Shown here: positions 23,509 through 34,621 of the stretch, piece after piece | Layout of the letters: each line of letters begins with the position of its first letter | Position numbering within the stretch: the stretch's first letter is position 1 | Source of the DNA: Juglans regia | Taxonomy: Eukaryota > Streptophyta > Magnoliopsida > Fagales > Juglandaceae | NCBI RefSeq assembly: GCF_001411555.2 | Contig: NC_049905.1 | Coordinates: forward strand, 19,148,097 to 19,212,096 | Length of the DNA stretch: 64,000 bases | Direction of reading: 5' to 3' | Translations under genes and position numbers: made by a program | Notes under the pieces: model-generated | Databases searched by the model: none | The model's input: the letters and a program-made list of their open reading frames with translations, nothing else | Told to the model about the DNA's origin: nothing

Positions 23509-23666
23509 TACGTACAACCGTGAAGTACGTAATCGCCGCGTAATCGCTTTGAAAAATAGTGGAGTCCATTATTAAAAAATTAATTTTTTTCATGTGGGTC
23601 CTATATTTTATTCATTTTTTTCAAAGCGATTACGCGGCGGTTACGCACTTCACGGTTGTAAGTATC
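23509..23666. mobile_element. Fold-back MITE with arms of about 47 bp
   Basis: The left arm 23509-23556 (ACAACCGTGAAGTACGTAAT and on) and the right arm 23621-23666 are near-perfect inverted repeats, with a few mismatches, around a loop of about 65 bp. The shared inner motif is CGCGTAATCGCTTTGAAAAA. The arms are GC-richer than the surrounding AT-rich DNA. No coding capacity. Class unknown. Confidence 0.75.
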
Positions 23667-24999
23667 TTTTTTCTTACAATAAAGGATTTTTGGACCTAAC
23701 ACACCTAATAAAATAAAAAAAATAAATGATATCTAAACTTACAATTTTATATGCATATAAATATATATACTAATGAAAAATTATATTCATAAGCCTCACA
23801 CACCACACACCACACACCATTCTTTTTGTTATTTTTTTAATTTTTTTCTCTTACTAAATGTGTAGTATATAGATAATAAATATAAGAATTCAATTGTTTT
23901 TAAAAGAATAAAACTAAAAAAGAAATTAAAATAAATAAATAAATAAAAATTATGGTGTGTGATGTGTGTGACTTATGAATAGCAAAGCTCATGTACTAAT
24001 TACTATTGAAATTGTGACGATTTTAAACTCAAAATTCAAATTAAATAAAGAATTGCCAAAATGGGACAGGTAGTCCATATGTATAATATTTATGCGTAAA
24101 ATGTAAGCACTACTATATCAAAATAAAGAATAATTTCATTTTGCAGTCTCATATTTTTCATCTTATCAAATTGCATGCTAATTTATCTAATCTCCAAGTT
24201 TGCAATCTCAACCATCAGAATCTTCTAAATTATTACTTAGTACCTATGGGAGTCATTAAATTTAATAGAATCTTAGATTTATCAACTTAATTTTCTAAAT
24301 TTCCTTGTGGTTAAAATTAGTAATTAGTTTAATTTAGAATAAAATAAAATAAAAATCTATTTTAATTAATACAGTTACAAACACTACCCCAAACAAAAAG
24401 CATAACAAAATTTGGCATGAGAAGGTAACTTGGAAACGAAGACGTATCCGCAGGTCCGCAATTCTCCCATAGCATTAGTATTGGATTAGTCAAATATATT
24501 TTTATATTTAAATTTAGTAAATATCATCCATATTTATTCCACATTCAATTAGTTAAATTATTTTTATCCAAAATATAAACTACAGTAAATTCTTTCTTCT
24601 TTTCAAATATGAAAAGAACTATAGTAAGTCTAAAAATATTTTTTGAAATTAGTATATTATAAATATGAGATTTTTATTTAGATATGAGATTTTACCATCT
24701 ATATACATATGAGATTATTATACTATAGATTGTTAAATTGTGAAAATGAAAATGAATATGATTATTGAAGGTTATTGAAGATTATGAAAATAAAATAAAT
24801 AAGTAATTAAAAAATAAAAAATAATAATATTTTATTATTATAGAGAGTGTGATGACTAATTCAATGTAGACTTCAAGTTTTAAATGATTAGCTAAAAGTG
24901 AAAAAGTTACATATTAATCAAAATTTGAAGAATAGGATGATCAATCTAAATACTAATTAGGATATGCTTGAATGAGATATGATAATCTTGTGAATGATA
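23667..24999. other. AT-rich intergenic DNA; start of duplicated block A
   Basis: No gene is seen. A GTGTGTGATGTGTGTGA / CACACACCACACACC pair at about 23790-23970 forms a loose inverted repeat. At 24433 the words ACGAAGACGTATCCGCA match 48122, marking the left end of the block duplicated at 48118 onward. Confidence 0.5.
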
Positions 25000-25330
25000 A
25001 TAAGATGGTTTGCAGATAATAATGAAATCATTTGAGTTAAGTATTTTTTGAGTTTTGAAAAATGAGAAAGAAAAAGTTAAATAAAAAATATTATAAGATT
25101 AAAATATTTTTATAATATTATTTTTTAATATTATTTTTATTTTGAAATTTAAAAAAGTTGGTTGAATTGATTTTTTTTTTTTTTTTGGCTTGAAAGTGTG
25201 AAAAAATTGTAATGATTAATTTGAAAAAATTATAAGAGTAGTTTGAAAGGATTTGTTTTTAAATAATGTTTAGGAATGAAATGAGATGGGATAAGATTAG
25301 ATGAGATGTAAATTTTTTCCAAACAAGTCG
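25000..25330. mobile_element. MITE of the GAGATGAGATG family (reverse orientation)
   Basis: It is the reverse complement of the arrangement at 23060-23400: GAGTTTTGAAAAATGAGAAAG, AATATTATAAGATT, TGTAATGATTAATTTG, then GGAATGAAATGAGATGGGAT. It sits between two stretches (24433-24470 and 25338-25450) that are adjacent in the duplicate at 48118-48350, so it inserted after the duplication or was lost from the other copy. Confidence 0.6.
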
Positions 25331-25460
25331 TCTTTCTACCCTAATTAAATCGATTCGTTGTTGTTTAAGATAAGGTTGGAAACCCATTACTTGCATGCCT
25401 ATTGTCAAATTCCGTTTGGTTCCGTGAAACTAATTAAAGGAAAAGAATAATAAAAAAGGG

Positions 25461-26002
25461 TGATGCTACAGCCCCCGTTGGGGGCTCCCGCTGGGGTGTA
25501 GTGTTATTTTACATGTATTTTATTTAAGTAATTTTTTATATAGATCTTTTATTATTTTAAAATGTTTTAAAAAAATAAAATAAATTTAAAACATCATTCA
25601 GAAAATATTTTCTTAATCAGAAAGTAAAAAAATATATATTAAAAAATACTTTCTTAATCATGAAGTAAAATAAAAAATTATAAAAAATATTTTTAAAAAA
25701 TAAAATAAATTTAGAACATTATTAAAAATACTTCCTTAATTAGAAAGTAAAAAACAATTCATTAAAATATACTTTCTTAATCACGAAGTAAAATAAAAAA
25801 ATATTTGTTTATGATTTTTTATTTTACTTCGTGATTAAGAAAGTATTTTTTAATAATATTTTGAATTTTTTTATTTTTTAAAAATATTAAAAATTATTAA
25901 AAAAATCTATATAAAAAACAATTTAAAAAAAACACATAAAAAATACACTAATCTCCAGCGGGAGCTCCAAGCGGGAGCTCCCAGCGGGAGATATAGCATT
26001 TT
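25461..26002. mobile_element. MITE with terminal inverted repeats of about 100 bp
   Basis: The left end TGATGCTACAGCCCCC..GCTCCCGCTGGGG..TAGTGTTATTTTAC is matched in inverted form by the right end, which has GGGAGCTCC repeated three times and ends ATAGCATTTTCC. Inverted similarity continues into ATGTATTTTATTTAAG / TTTATATAGAT. Internally, TACTTTCTTAATCACGAAGT and its reverse complement form a second inverted pair. It has no coding sequence. The element at 29044-29449 is a relative. Confidence 0.75.
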
Positions 26003-26016
26003 CCAATAAAAAAAGG

Positions 26017-26232
26017 GTAGTGATACTACCCATTTACTATTCATAGTTTTATTTTTTTATTATTTTATTTTGAATATTTTTTTAACATCCTTAATTATTA
26101 AAAAAAAATTAAAAATATATATAATTTTACTAATAGTCACTTCCTTAACTATTAAGTAAAATAAAAAATTAAAAAAAAATCAAATATAAAAAAAGTAGTA
26201 AATAAATAATAGGAAAATGATAACCCTATTAT
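26017..26232. mobile_element. Small AT-rich MITE
   Basis: The ends GGGTAGTGATACTACCC and ATGATAACCCTATTA flank an AT-rich core with CACTTCCTTAACTATTAAGT and TAAAATAAAAAATT. The core is shared with the MITEs at 25461, 29044, about 61450 and 63010. The termini are only partly symmetrical, so limits are approximate. Confidence 0.45.
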
Positions 26233-26333
26233 TTTCCATAAAATTTTATCGTTCACATTTCTTCCGCGTAATAATGCAAAAGTTTGTATGGCAGGTGTTC
26301 AGGGAAGCACCTTGTACAAAAGGATGTAGCTTT

Positions 26334-26690
26334 AGGTTATTTGGACGTTGAGCTAACTAAATTTTTTATAAATAGTAGTGAGTTAAATAGATAGAATGAA
26401 TCATGTGGAGTCTATCTAAAATGAGTTTAGATGTTAAGTTGAGTTTGGTACTATTTATGAGAAATTGAAAAAAATTGTGAGTCCCACGTATAAATATGTG
26501 TTCAGTTTAAAAATGTTATGAGTCTAACGTGAAGATGTGTTGAGTTGAAAAATATTGTGGATCCCACATATAAGGAGATTTTAAGTTGAGATGAGTTTAA
26601 TAATTTGAGAGTTGGCTATTTAAATGTAAATTTAACTTAAAATTAGACTGAACTAAATTGATCTCAACTAATGTTGCAACCAAACCGAGC
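26334..26690. repeat. MITE-like repeat with three internal degenerate units
   Basis: Three successive units of about 40-55 bp share GAGTTGAAAAATATTGTGGA-type and TCCCACATATAAG-type words (about 26465, 26513 and 26555). The flanks TAGGTTATTTGGACGTTGAG and AACTCTC/GAGAGTT words suggest a larger nonautonomous element. No coding capacity. Confidence 0.45.
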
Positions 26691-27265
26691 AGTTAAGCTT
26701 GCGTCTTAAAAAGAGTAAACATCATGTACCTGAGTAGTAATTTGAGCATCTCTTTTATTTTGGGTGGCAATAAAATGTTCTCGTGGGAAACATGCAGGTT
26801 TTGGGAAGGGGGGGGTACTTGTTCTTAGAATCCCTTTTTATGTATTAGCATTACCATTCAGTGAAGTGATGAATCATGTTAAAGGCACCATGGGTGCTGT
26901 ATTAATCATCGCTGAACGTTATCTGTTCATCGTCAGGTATGGTAGTAGTCCAGTCGTGGGAAGAATTTCATTTCATCTTTTCTTTTGCTTTGATATGACA
27001 CTGGGATTTATATACTTGTGGATAAGCAACCACTCTCCCTTAAAGCAGACTGTCAAATGGATAGGGACAAAAAGGAAAGCAATGCATAGACTTCATTCAT
27101 TGGCAGGAACGGATGTGCCCCTGGAGTGAAGTATTGACAGTTGAGCCTCAAGATGTTGAGCAATGTTCCATCAGAATTAATTTAATGCACTTATGCACTA
27201 TGCTAGCATTGTTCATCGTTTACCTGTAATAAACAGAACGTGATGAAAATTCTCAGGAAGCAAGA

Positions 27266-28751
27266 ATGCATTGTAAGGGACACCAGACTCGCAGTTGCAA
27301 TGCAAATGAGAAGGTAAGATACATGGCATGGACAAGTGAGATGGACCGCTGTCTTAGTGACATACTTGTTGAGCAAGTGAAAAAAGGAAACAGGATAGAT
27401 GGCACTTTGAAAGCTGCAGCATACAGAGCAGCACTTAAAGCCTTAAATGAAAATTTTGGGCTCGACCTGACAAAAGGACACATTCAAAATCGGCTAAAAA
27501 CATGGAAGAAGCAGTTTGGGATTTTAAAGGAGCTCCTTTCTCATAAAGGATTTAGGTGGGATGAGACACAAAAGATGGTTATTGCAGATAATTCTGTATG
27601 GAATGACTATATCAAGGTATATTCATGCACTCTCATGCATACTGATCGAAATACTTCATGCACTCTAATGCATAATTATGCACTTGATCAGAGTAATACT
27701 GAATTTTTTTTAATTGTGTTTGAACAATGGAAAGCTAATATTATATGAAGAATTATGGTCAAAAGGGGAAACATGCATTTTTTGTCAAGAATCCTCATTC
27801 ATGTGAAAGGTAGGTAGGTTTAAGCACACACATTGTTCATCATTTCAGTCATATTTAAGAGAAGACTTACGTTTATTTGCAATATAGTTCATTTGAATAA
27901 GAGAAATGGTCTTGTAAATAGTTGCTTTTGGAAGGTTGCAAGAAATAAAGGTGATGAAGCCATGGAGAGAAGAAAGAAAATTAAGGTTCTCATCACATTC
28001 TACAACTTCTACCCCAAACTGTTATCACAAAAATTATTTTAACCTCTAAGGCTCTAACTAGCCATTCTAAAGAATGTTGATGTGAACAGAGTTGACCCTC
28101 CTACACTCATATGAGATCATATGTTTATGAATGCCTGTGGAATAAAGTCACCATCATGCTACTAGAATTACATGTTAGAAAATGGGAAGGCACCAAACGA
28201 GTCAGACCATGATGAAAAATCCATTTAGGCAACTTAACTAATAGTCTAGCATACAGGAGCAACAGGACAATATAAAAAATTAAGTTGTTGAAATCCAAGT
28301 TTGAATCTTATAATTTCTACTACACTAAAGTGATAACTCTCTTGATAGGTAAATTTAACTAGGATTCACAATGACCATCCTGAAATGAAGTGCAAGTATG
28401 TATTATGTTGTATTCAAATTTGGTCCTTTCCCTGCTGTTTTGGTAGTGCATGAGTATGACCATATCATCTTGCTAAGTCTTCTGTTTACTCTACAGACTC
28501 ACCCTGATGCCAGGATTTTCCGCAATAGACATATTCAGAACTACGATCAATTGTACACCATCTTTGGCAATTATAATGAGCCTGCGGTGGCTGTTGATGC
28601 GTCTTCTATTCAATATGGTGGTATGGCAAAAGATCAAGGTAAGCACATGAGCTGGACAAATGAAATGGACAGCTGCCTTGCCAAAGTACTTGTGGAGCAA
28701 ATGATAATTGGAAACAAGAATAAAGTAGATAACAAATTCAAACCAGCTGCA
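27266..28751 (+). pseudogene. Myb/SANT-like DNA-binding-domain gene, copy A, truncated
   Basis: The first exon (open from Met at 27266 to the donor after 27616, CAAG|GTAT) encodes a complete Myb/SANT-like domain of the Myb_DNA-bind_3 type: MAWTSEMDRCLSDILVEQ, GHIQNRLKTWKKQFG, KGFRWDETQKMV and VWNDYIK. The next exon starts at 28497 (CTACAG acceptor, phase 0) with THPDARIFRNRHIQNYDQL and a second SANT start, MSWTNEMDSCLAKVLVEQ. It is cut at 28751 by a SINE, after KFKPAA. Family members usually have two or more such domains. They resemble transcription factors and proteins derived from Harbinger-type transposons. An upstream exon may exist, so the true start is uncertain. With the second domain broken, I call it a probable pseudogene. 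Confidence 0.65.
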
Positions 28752-28862
28752 TTTTTCTTCTTTTTTTATTTTTTTATATATTGGGGGATGCGGGTTTCGA
28801 ACCCAGGTCTTTCATTTTTAGAGGCTGGAGGTTTATGCTAATCAAGCTCCAGGCCTTTAGCA
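28752..28862 (-). mobile_element. tRNA-derived SINE-like insertion in the SANT gene
   Basis: On the minus strand the segment reads GGAGCTTGATTAGCATAAACC (box A-like) and GGGTTCGAAACCC (box B-like), then a poly(A)-like AT tail, seen on plus as a T-rich run at 28752-28780. This is the layout of a tRNA-derived SINE in minus orientation. It interrupts the second SANT domain. The target duplication is not clear because a MITE abuts it. Confidence 0.55.
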
Positions 28863-29022
28863 AAGTTGAATAAAATATTATTAAAATATTATTTTTTAAT
28901 ATTATTATTGTTTTGAAATTTGAAAAAGTTGAATTATTTATAATATTTTATGTAAAAATTTGAGATAATTATAATGATAAGATGAGATGAAACACTTTCA
29001 CTATCCAAATGGGATCTAAGAA
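28863..29022. mobile_element. Partial MITE of the GAGATGAGATG family
   Basis: AATATTATTATTGTTTTGAA, GATAATTATAATGATAAGAT and TATCCAAATGGGATC are the right half of this MITE family. The left half is missing at the junction with the SINE. Confidence 0.45.
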
Positions 29023-29043
29023 AAAAGCGGTGGTTAAAATGTC

Positions 29044-29449
29044 GGATAATGCTAGAGCCACCACTCGTGGCTCCCGCTAGGAGGTCCCGCTAGGCTCTAG
29101 TATGTGTTTTTATTTTCAGTTCTTTTTTTATATACATTTTTTTAACACTTTTAAATATTTTAAAAAAATAAAATAAATTTACAACATTATTAAAAAATAT
29201 TTCTTTAATCACTAAGTAAAATAAAAAAAATTCCAACAGGAGCTTCCAAAAGGAAGACTAATATTTTATTTTTTTTTTAACTTTATGATTAAAGAAGTGT
29301 TTTTTAATGATGTTCTAAATTTATTTTATTTTTAAAAAATAGTTTAAAGTGTTAAAAAAATTTATGTAAAAATTAACTTAAAAAAACACATAAAAAAAAT
29401 ACATGCTAGAGCCTAGCGAGAGCCCCAACAGTTGGCTTTAGCATTATCC
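29044..29449. mobile_element. MITE with long inverted repeats
   Basis: The left end GGATAATGCTAGAGCC and the right end, whose reverse complement is GGATAATGCTAAAGCC, pair over roughly 90 bp. Shared words are CTCGCTAGGCTCTAG, TTTTATGTGTTTTT and ATTTACATAAATTTTT. The internal ACTTAGTGATTAAAGAAAT type motif is shared with the element at 25461-26002. Noncoding. Confidence 0.7.
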
Positions 29450-30522
29450 ATTCCCGATAATGTGAGTACATCTTCTCCTTCTGTGAATGGATTGCAAAGT
29501 ACTCATTTTTCCTGCTTTGCACGTCTTTTTCCTTCTTTATTGGGTGCTTGGTTGCTGGGACTGGATATGAATTGATCTTGGAGTTTTCCTGACCGGTATA
29601 ATAACTATTCATCTGCCATTTTGTATTCCCAACAAGCGTAAGGCACAGGTGGGGGCAATGGTCATCAGACAAGCAAGCAAAAAACGGAATGTTCCAAGTG
29701 CTGTGCTGTAGATGTCTAGAGGATTGTTTGATGGGTGCAAGTTTTTCTTCTTTTGATATGTGTGCATATTGGGGAATTGAAAAGTTTTCACCCCATACAG
29801 AAACCCAACGTGAGGGGTCCAATGGATGGCCATTTATGTACGTAATATGATTAAAGAAACTTAAAAGATCCTCTCAAACATATTATGCAAAGGATATGCA
29901 AAATACATTTTGGCCTTTCCGGTAACTAGCATGAGAAAAACCAGAAACTTAACGCTCGGACACAAGCTGGGGAAGGTATTCAAATAGATAATCCATCCCA
30001 GAAATTGGAGTGAGGTGCAAAGATTTCTTCATTTCCTAATTGTATGATATCGTAGGAACCAGGTGGAAGGTTCTCTCTTCTTCATCAGTATCCTCGTCAT
30101 CTTTTGATTCAAGCTATTATAATTTTGTTCATTCTCAATGTTACCTGCTAAATCCATCTAATTGACTGATCAAAGACTTTGTTCCCACCATTATTTTGCA
30201 CTTCGAACGCCACAATTCAGACCCTACATGGAAGGCAAGAAAATCCCATGCACCAAGCTGTCCGATAAAAGTGCTGTTGCATAGAGTATGCTTCACAGAT
30301 GGGAGAAGACTGCTTGGTGGTGTAAAGTAACTGTGCTTTCCAGAGTCACGTCCGGATTACATGTGGGTGGGTCAAGACCTGGTAGAAACAACAAGAAAAA
30401 CAGCAGCAGTGAGTGTATCGAATTGGCCGGACAAACATTTGGATTTCGTCCATTATTTTTCACTTATCTACCACTCATTTGATGCCACTTAATGGAAGTA
30501 CAAATTAAATCTATCACAAATG
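29450..30522. other. Gene-free interval; includes 3' flank of the glycosyltransferase gene
   Basis: Two overlapping minus-strand frames (29406-29833) have no recognisable domain and one starts inside a MITE, so I do not call them. The part next to 30522 should contain the glycosyltransferase 3' UTR. Confidence 0.45.
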
Positions 30523-33500
30523 CTATAACCTGTGACAAACAACAGCCATGCACGATGAGTCACTGTCCAGAATCCACATCCCCGACTCTTGAAGCTGCAT
30601 CTGAATTAAATTTGGACCTATCTCAGTAGACCAGAAAACCATCTTCTTCCCATCCCCAAAAGAAGATTGATTAACACCATCCGCACCAATCTTAACGCTG
30701 AAGCTTGTCTCGTCAACCCTCTTTATCCTCACACCCTTCTGTTCCATTAACTTTGCTGCCATATACACAAAATGAATTCCATCTCCAGGCAACGCCACTT
30801 TCCTCGAGTCGTCCACCATTTCTGTGATCTTGGACAATAAATCATCAACCCAGAATTTCTTGGCAGAAGATGAACCTCGAACATAAAAAAGTTTAAAGTT
30901 CTTCCCAACATAGAAATCATAGGTGGGATCAATGGTCTCGAGAAATAGGTCACTACGAATGAAAAGCATGTTCACATCCACCATCCAAGAATTATACCTA
31001 AACCCCAAACAACTCTTGATTACATATGCCTTCACTAAAATCTCCTTGATCAGTTCTGCATTGGAGTATCGAGATGGAATCGATTTGTACGCCTTAATAT
31101 TATTGAAAAACTTGTCTGCATTAATCACCGGATGCCCCCTTCTTGAGAGATCAAGCAGCAAGTCAGATTCAGGGCCCATTAGTATGTAGTTCCAAATATT
31201 TAGCCTCTCAAAGTGACATAGCATGTTCCTCGTGACCGACTCTGATGCTCCAAAGAGGCTTACAAAAATAATGGTTTCCTGTTTCTGCACAGCATAAAGA
31301 ATAGAGCCAAGTTCATCAACGCTCCCTATAACTCTTCCAGGATGTACTTCTCTGAAACAGAAATCGTACCATTTCAGATTACTCAAAGGCGGCATTTCAA
31401 ACAGACTGAAATCAAGGGAGGTTTCATCCAACAATTGAGAATCAGGCCCAGCTGTTTTCCCATAGTTAACACCAGCATCCCTGTGAGAGACACTGAGTGC
31501 TCTCTCACGTAAAAAATTGGTGTAGATATTAAAATAACCACGAGAATGAATAAATTTAATGAACCAAGGAGTCCATATTCTCTCTCCCATCTTCTTGTAC
31601 CACCCAGTTGTCACCTGTGATTTCAGATTTAATTGAGATAATATAGCGCCATAAGACATTACCAAGAAAGCCAGAAATCAACAAAATATGAATGAAATTT
31701 AAATCTAATTACCATCCCATCGAGAAATGGCTTAATTCCCTTGGCCTTGTGTTTGTCATACCACAACCTGAATTCTTTCCAAGGTTTTGGAAAGAGAAGT
31801 TGACCCCAAGTGCCAACTATCTGGTAGAAAAAAAGTCGTGTTCCGCTATCCAGTTGTATTTTGTTTCCATGTTTACCTGTAATCAGCAAACGATAGAACT
31901 GAAGGAAAATCATATAAGGATCTAATTTAATAAACTGCAAGTACAAGAAATGTAAGAAGGGCCATTGTCAGAATGATAGAAGCATAGAAAGAGGGGAAAA
32001 GGGGGGAGGGGGAAGGAAGGACATTGATTTTTTTTTTTTTTTTTGATAAGTTTTTTTTTTTGGCATGCCCATGTGAGGGGGGCGGCATGGACAGCCCTCC
32101 TGGCTGCCCATGTTGGGGCCTTGCATGCCCCCCCTGAAGGACATTGATTTTTTTTAAAGGTAATCAAGATTTTTTATCATAAGAAAAGGAAGCATAGCCC
32201 AAGTACATAGGATGTATACATGAGAAGTACCTAACTAGGGCTTACAACTATGGAAGGACATTGATATAATAGTCTTCCATTGCAGAAAGAAAAACAAAAC
32301 GTAAGATATGGCCAATCAACCTGGTCATGAATGGCACACACCATGAAACCAAAACCAAACAGTGAAAACTCAGAACTTCCATTGCAAAAAGAAAAATAAA
32401 ACGTAACATATGGCCAATCAACCTGGTCATAAATGGCACACACCATGAAACCAAAACCAAACAGTGAAAACCCAGAACTTCCATTGAAGAGAGAGACAGA
32501 AAAGTTTGGCTCTATAATTTATATAAAGAACTGCTTTTTTTATAAGAGTTTATATAAAGAACTGCTTCAACAGGTAAACGATTGTTCACTAATTTCGTTG
32601 AGTTCTCTCTATTATCTCACCGCAAATCGCGGGCCTAATATTTCAGTATAATGTCTCAGGTAACTCGTAATTTGTAAAAAACATATTACACACATCTACA
32701 TATATATATATATGTATGTATTTATAAATACACAAAATGACGTTTGAAACAAAGATAAAGATGGCACGAGGAAGTCCTAACACCTAGGAAAAACCTCGTT
32801 AGGCTAAATAAGTTCATAGGATAAAATCAAAAATAGGAGAGTTCGTCGAGTTAGGGAAACCTCCCTAAGTATAAGTTCCTGGAGGTAGGAAAGGTTACTC
32901 CAGCTAGCAGAAAAACAGCTTATGACCCAGTGAATCTGCTCTCCTACTAAGCATTAACAATAACGGCTATTAATTGGGATTGTAAAACTTTCTGGTTCTT
33001 AATCCTAAATTGGAAATCTTAAAATATAGTATCTATTAACAACTTTTCAGATACACATTCTACAATATTTTCCATCGTAATGGATTTTTCAGTAATCTTA
33101 GTATGGTATCAGGAACATTAATTTTTTTCTCGATATTGAACTCCAAAGTCAGTCTCTTTACAAAATCCTTTCCTTTTTCCAGAGGAATACTAAATATTAA
33201 TACAGGGATTCACTTATTAAACTATGTACAAAAATATAAAACACTAAAACATTGTCTTCTTTCTTTTAACTTTCGGTAATTACAATTGGTTTTCAATATG
33301 ATGAATCGATATATAGATTTCAGTCTCCAAAGTAGACTCCTCGAATGATAGGTTACTAGAACTCTAGTCAAGTAAACAAAATGGTACCTGGGACGAACCT
33401 TGGTCTCTGCAGTGAAGCCCCGTAGACGGACGGACTAAAATTTGAAGCATTATAATAGAAATTCATTATCAAACTCCTAAGAAACTTGTAGTAGAGCGGC

Positions 33501-34015
33501 GAGACCTCCAAATCGTCTTCGACCACGAAAGCGAACTCGTCGTCGGAGCTCGGCCACCACGCCTCCAACCACTGCGCCTGCAACCCCACGTTCTCAGTCC
33601 GATAATGCACGAGCTTTTCCCCGAACCTCCATTCGAACGCATCAACGAACCCCAGAATCCGATGCGAGCCGTCCAATTTGCTGTCCAATTGAAGAGAGTC
33701 GTTGTTTCCGGGGGAGAAATGATCAATGTAAATATGGAGATGGATGCGGTCGGAGAGGTAGTCGGCGGCGGCGAGTGACCGGAGGCACCGGGAGAGCGAG
33801 TCCAGGCGGTTGAAGGCGAGGACTTTGATAATGAAAGTGAAATTTGGGGAATTAGGAAAACGAGGATTAGCAATAGGATTAGATTTTTGAAGGGAATGGA
33901 TGAAATTAGTGTTAGAGTTATGGGAGGAGAAGTAGGAGTGGCATAAGAAGAGGAAGAAGAAGGCGGAGAGGGAGAGAAAAAGAAGAGGAAGGAAGTGTCT
34001 TTTCGGACCCACCAT
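30523..34015 (-). CDS. Glycosyltransferase-like type II membrane protein
   Basis: Three exons, 34015-33388, 31876-31713 and 31614-30523, with CAG|GTACCA and ATG|GTAATT donors and CAG acceptors, keep frame across both joins and give 627 aa. The Met at 34015 is chosen because it precedes a basic residue cluster and a signal-anchor helix (about residues 8-28); an in-frame Met at 34255 adds an unlikely extension. A nucleotide-sugar transferase fold follows, with FIIKVLAFNRLDSLSRCLRS (61-80), a sugar-nucleotide/metal motif VVEDDLEVS (164-172) and LQAQWLEAWW upstream of it. Later parts carry VTTGWYKKMGERIWTPWF and MVDVNMLFIRSDLF. It resembles the single-copy Arabidopsis protein At5g12260 in length and layout, by recall. 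It is probably a Golgi luminal enzyme; donor and acceptor are unknown. Intron 1 (about 1.5 kb) carries repeats. Confidence 0.85.
32028..32262. mobile_element. Retroelement 3'-end debris in glycosyltransferase intron 1
   Basis: Two T-rich runs (32028-32042 and 32051-32060) precede a GC-rich GGCATGCCCATG..GCATGCCCCCC block, with a similar GCATGGACAGCC between. A second T-run at about 32150 is followed by TAATCAAGATTTTTTATCAT and CATAGCCCAAGTACATAGGA, a pattern common at the reverse-complemented 3' end of plant LINEs. Both appear to be poly(A)-terminated insertions in minus orientation, within the intron. Confidence 0.5.
32277..32480. repeat. 102-bp tandem duplication in glycosyltransferase intron 1
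   Basis: Units 32277-32378 and 32379-32480 are nearly identical. Both begin CCATTGCA.AAAGAAAAA and contain GGCACACACCATGAAACC, and the start word recurs once more at 32481. Open frames across it on either strand (32231-32484) are artefacts of the repeat. Confidence 0.9.
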
Positions 34016-34621
34016 TTTTGCTAGGGTTTGAGAGGTTCCGAGAGTTCTACTGAAAGCTTCAATGGAGAAGAAGAGTTGAGTTGAGTTCAGACCGCGGGAG
34101 CTGTACGAGATCAGGGACTCGGTCACACGGAGCCTCCATGAGAGAGCCGATCCCCAATTTTTATCAGACGTGGTCGGTCGGATCAAGATTTTTTTCTTTT
34201 TAAATGAGGGAATTAGATTAATAAAATTAAAAAGTAAAATAGCAAGAAAACCCAACGGATGAAAGGAAAGTACTTCAGTGAAATTATATAAAATTAAATT
34301 TATGATGTAATTTAATATAATATATCATATTTTAAAATTATTTTTATTATAAAATAAATTTTATAAATTTTATAAAATCAAGGATCGTCCAAATCAAATT
34401 GTAAAATACAATTATGAGTTATTATATTATTGAGTAGCATACAATTTTTAAATAATAAAATTTGAATGATAAGATTTAAATTTTAAAATTTTTCTTTCAA
34501 ATCAAGTTATGTCGTATAAGTACTTTATTATGTGTCATCGACTCATCCACACCAACTTATAAATAGAATTTTTCTACACTCATTTGTATTCGGGACTATC
34601 TTTGACGAACTCTTCTATTGT
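34016..34621. promoter_or_regulatory. Upstream region of the glycosyltransferase gene
   Basis: The 5' flank of the minus-strand gene is a GC-richer stretch up to about 34190 (probable 5' UTR), then strongly AT-rich DNA. No specific TATA box or cis-element stands out. The adjacent LINE remnant ends at about 34622. Confidence 0.35.

Noticed and set aside
26764..27129. Plus-strand frame upstream of the SANT exon
   Set aside because: The matching stretch in copy B is not open and the peptide has no SANT features; it is more likely 5' UTR or intron.
28752..28862. Possible tRNA gene on the minus strand (GGGTTCGAAACCC box)
   Set aside because: No acceptor-stem pairing or anticodon arm fits, and the adjoining A/T-rich tail and position inside a SANT exon indicate a SINE.
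29406..29833. Two overlapping minus-strand frames
   Set aside because: No domain, no splice context, and one begins inside a MITE, so they are probably chance frames.
32231..32484. Minus-strand frames with an internally repeated peptide
   Set aside because: They are produced by the 102-bp intronic tandem duplication and have no independent support.
34016..34255. Upstream in-frame start for the glycosyltransferase at 34255
   Set aside because: The extension lies in AT-rich flank and precedes a normal signal-anchor start at 34015.
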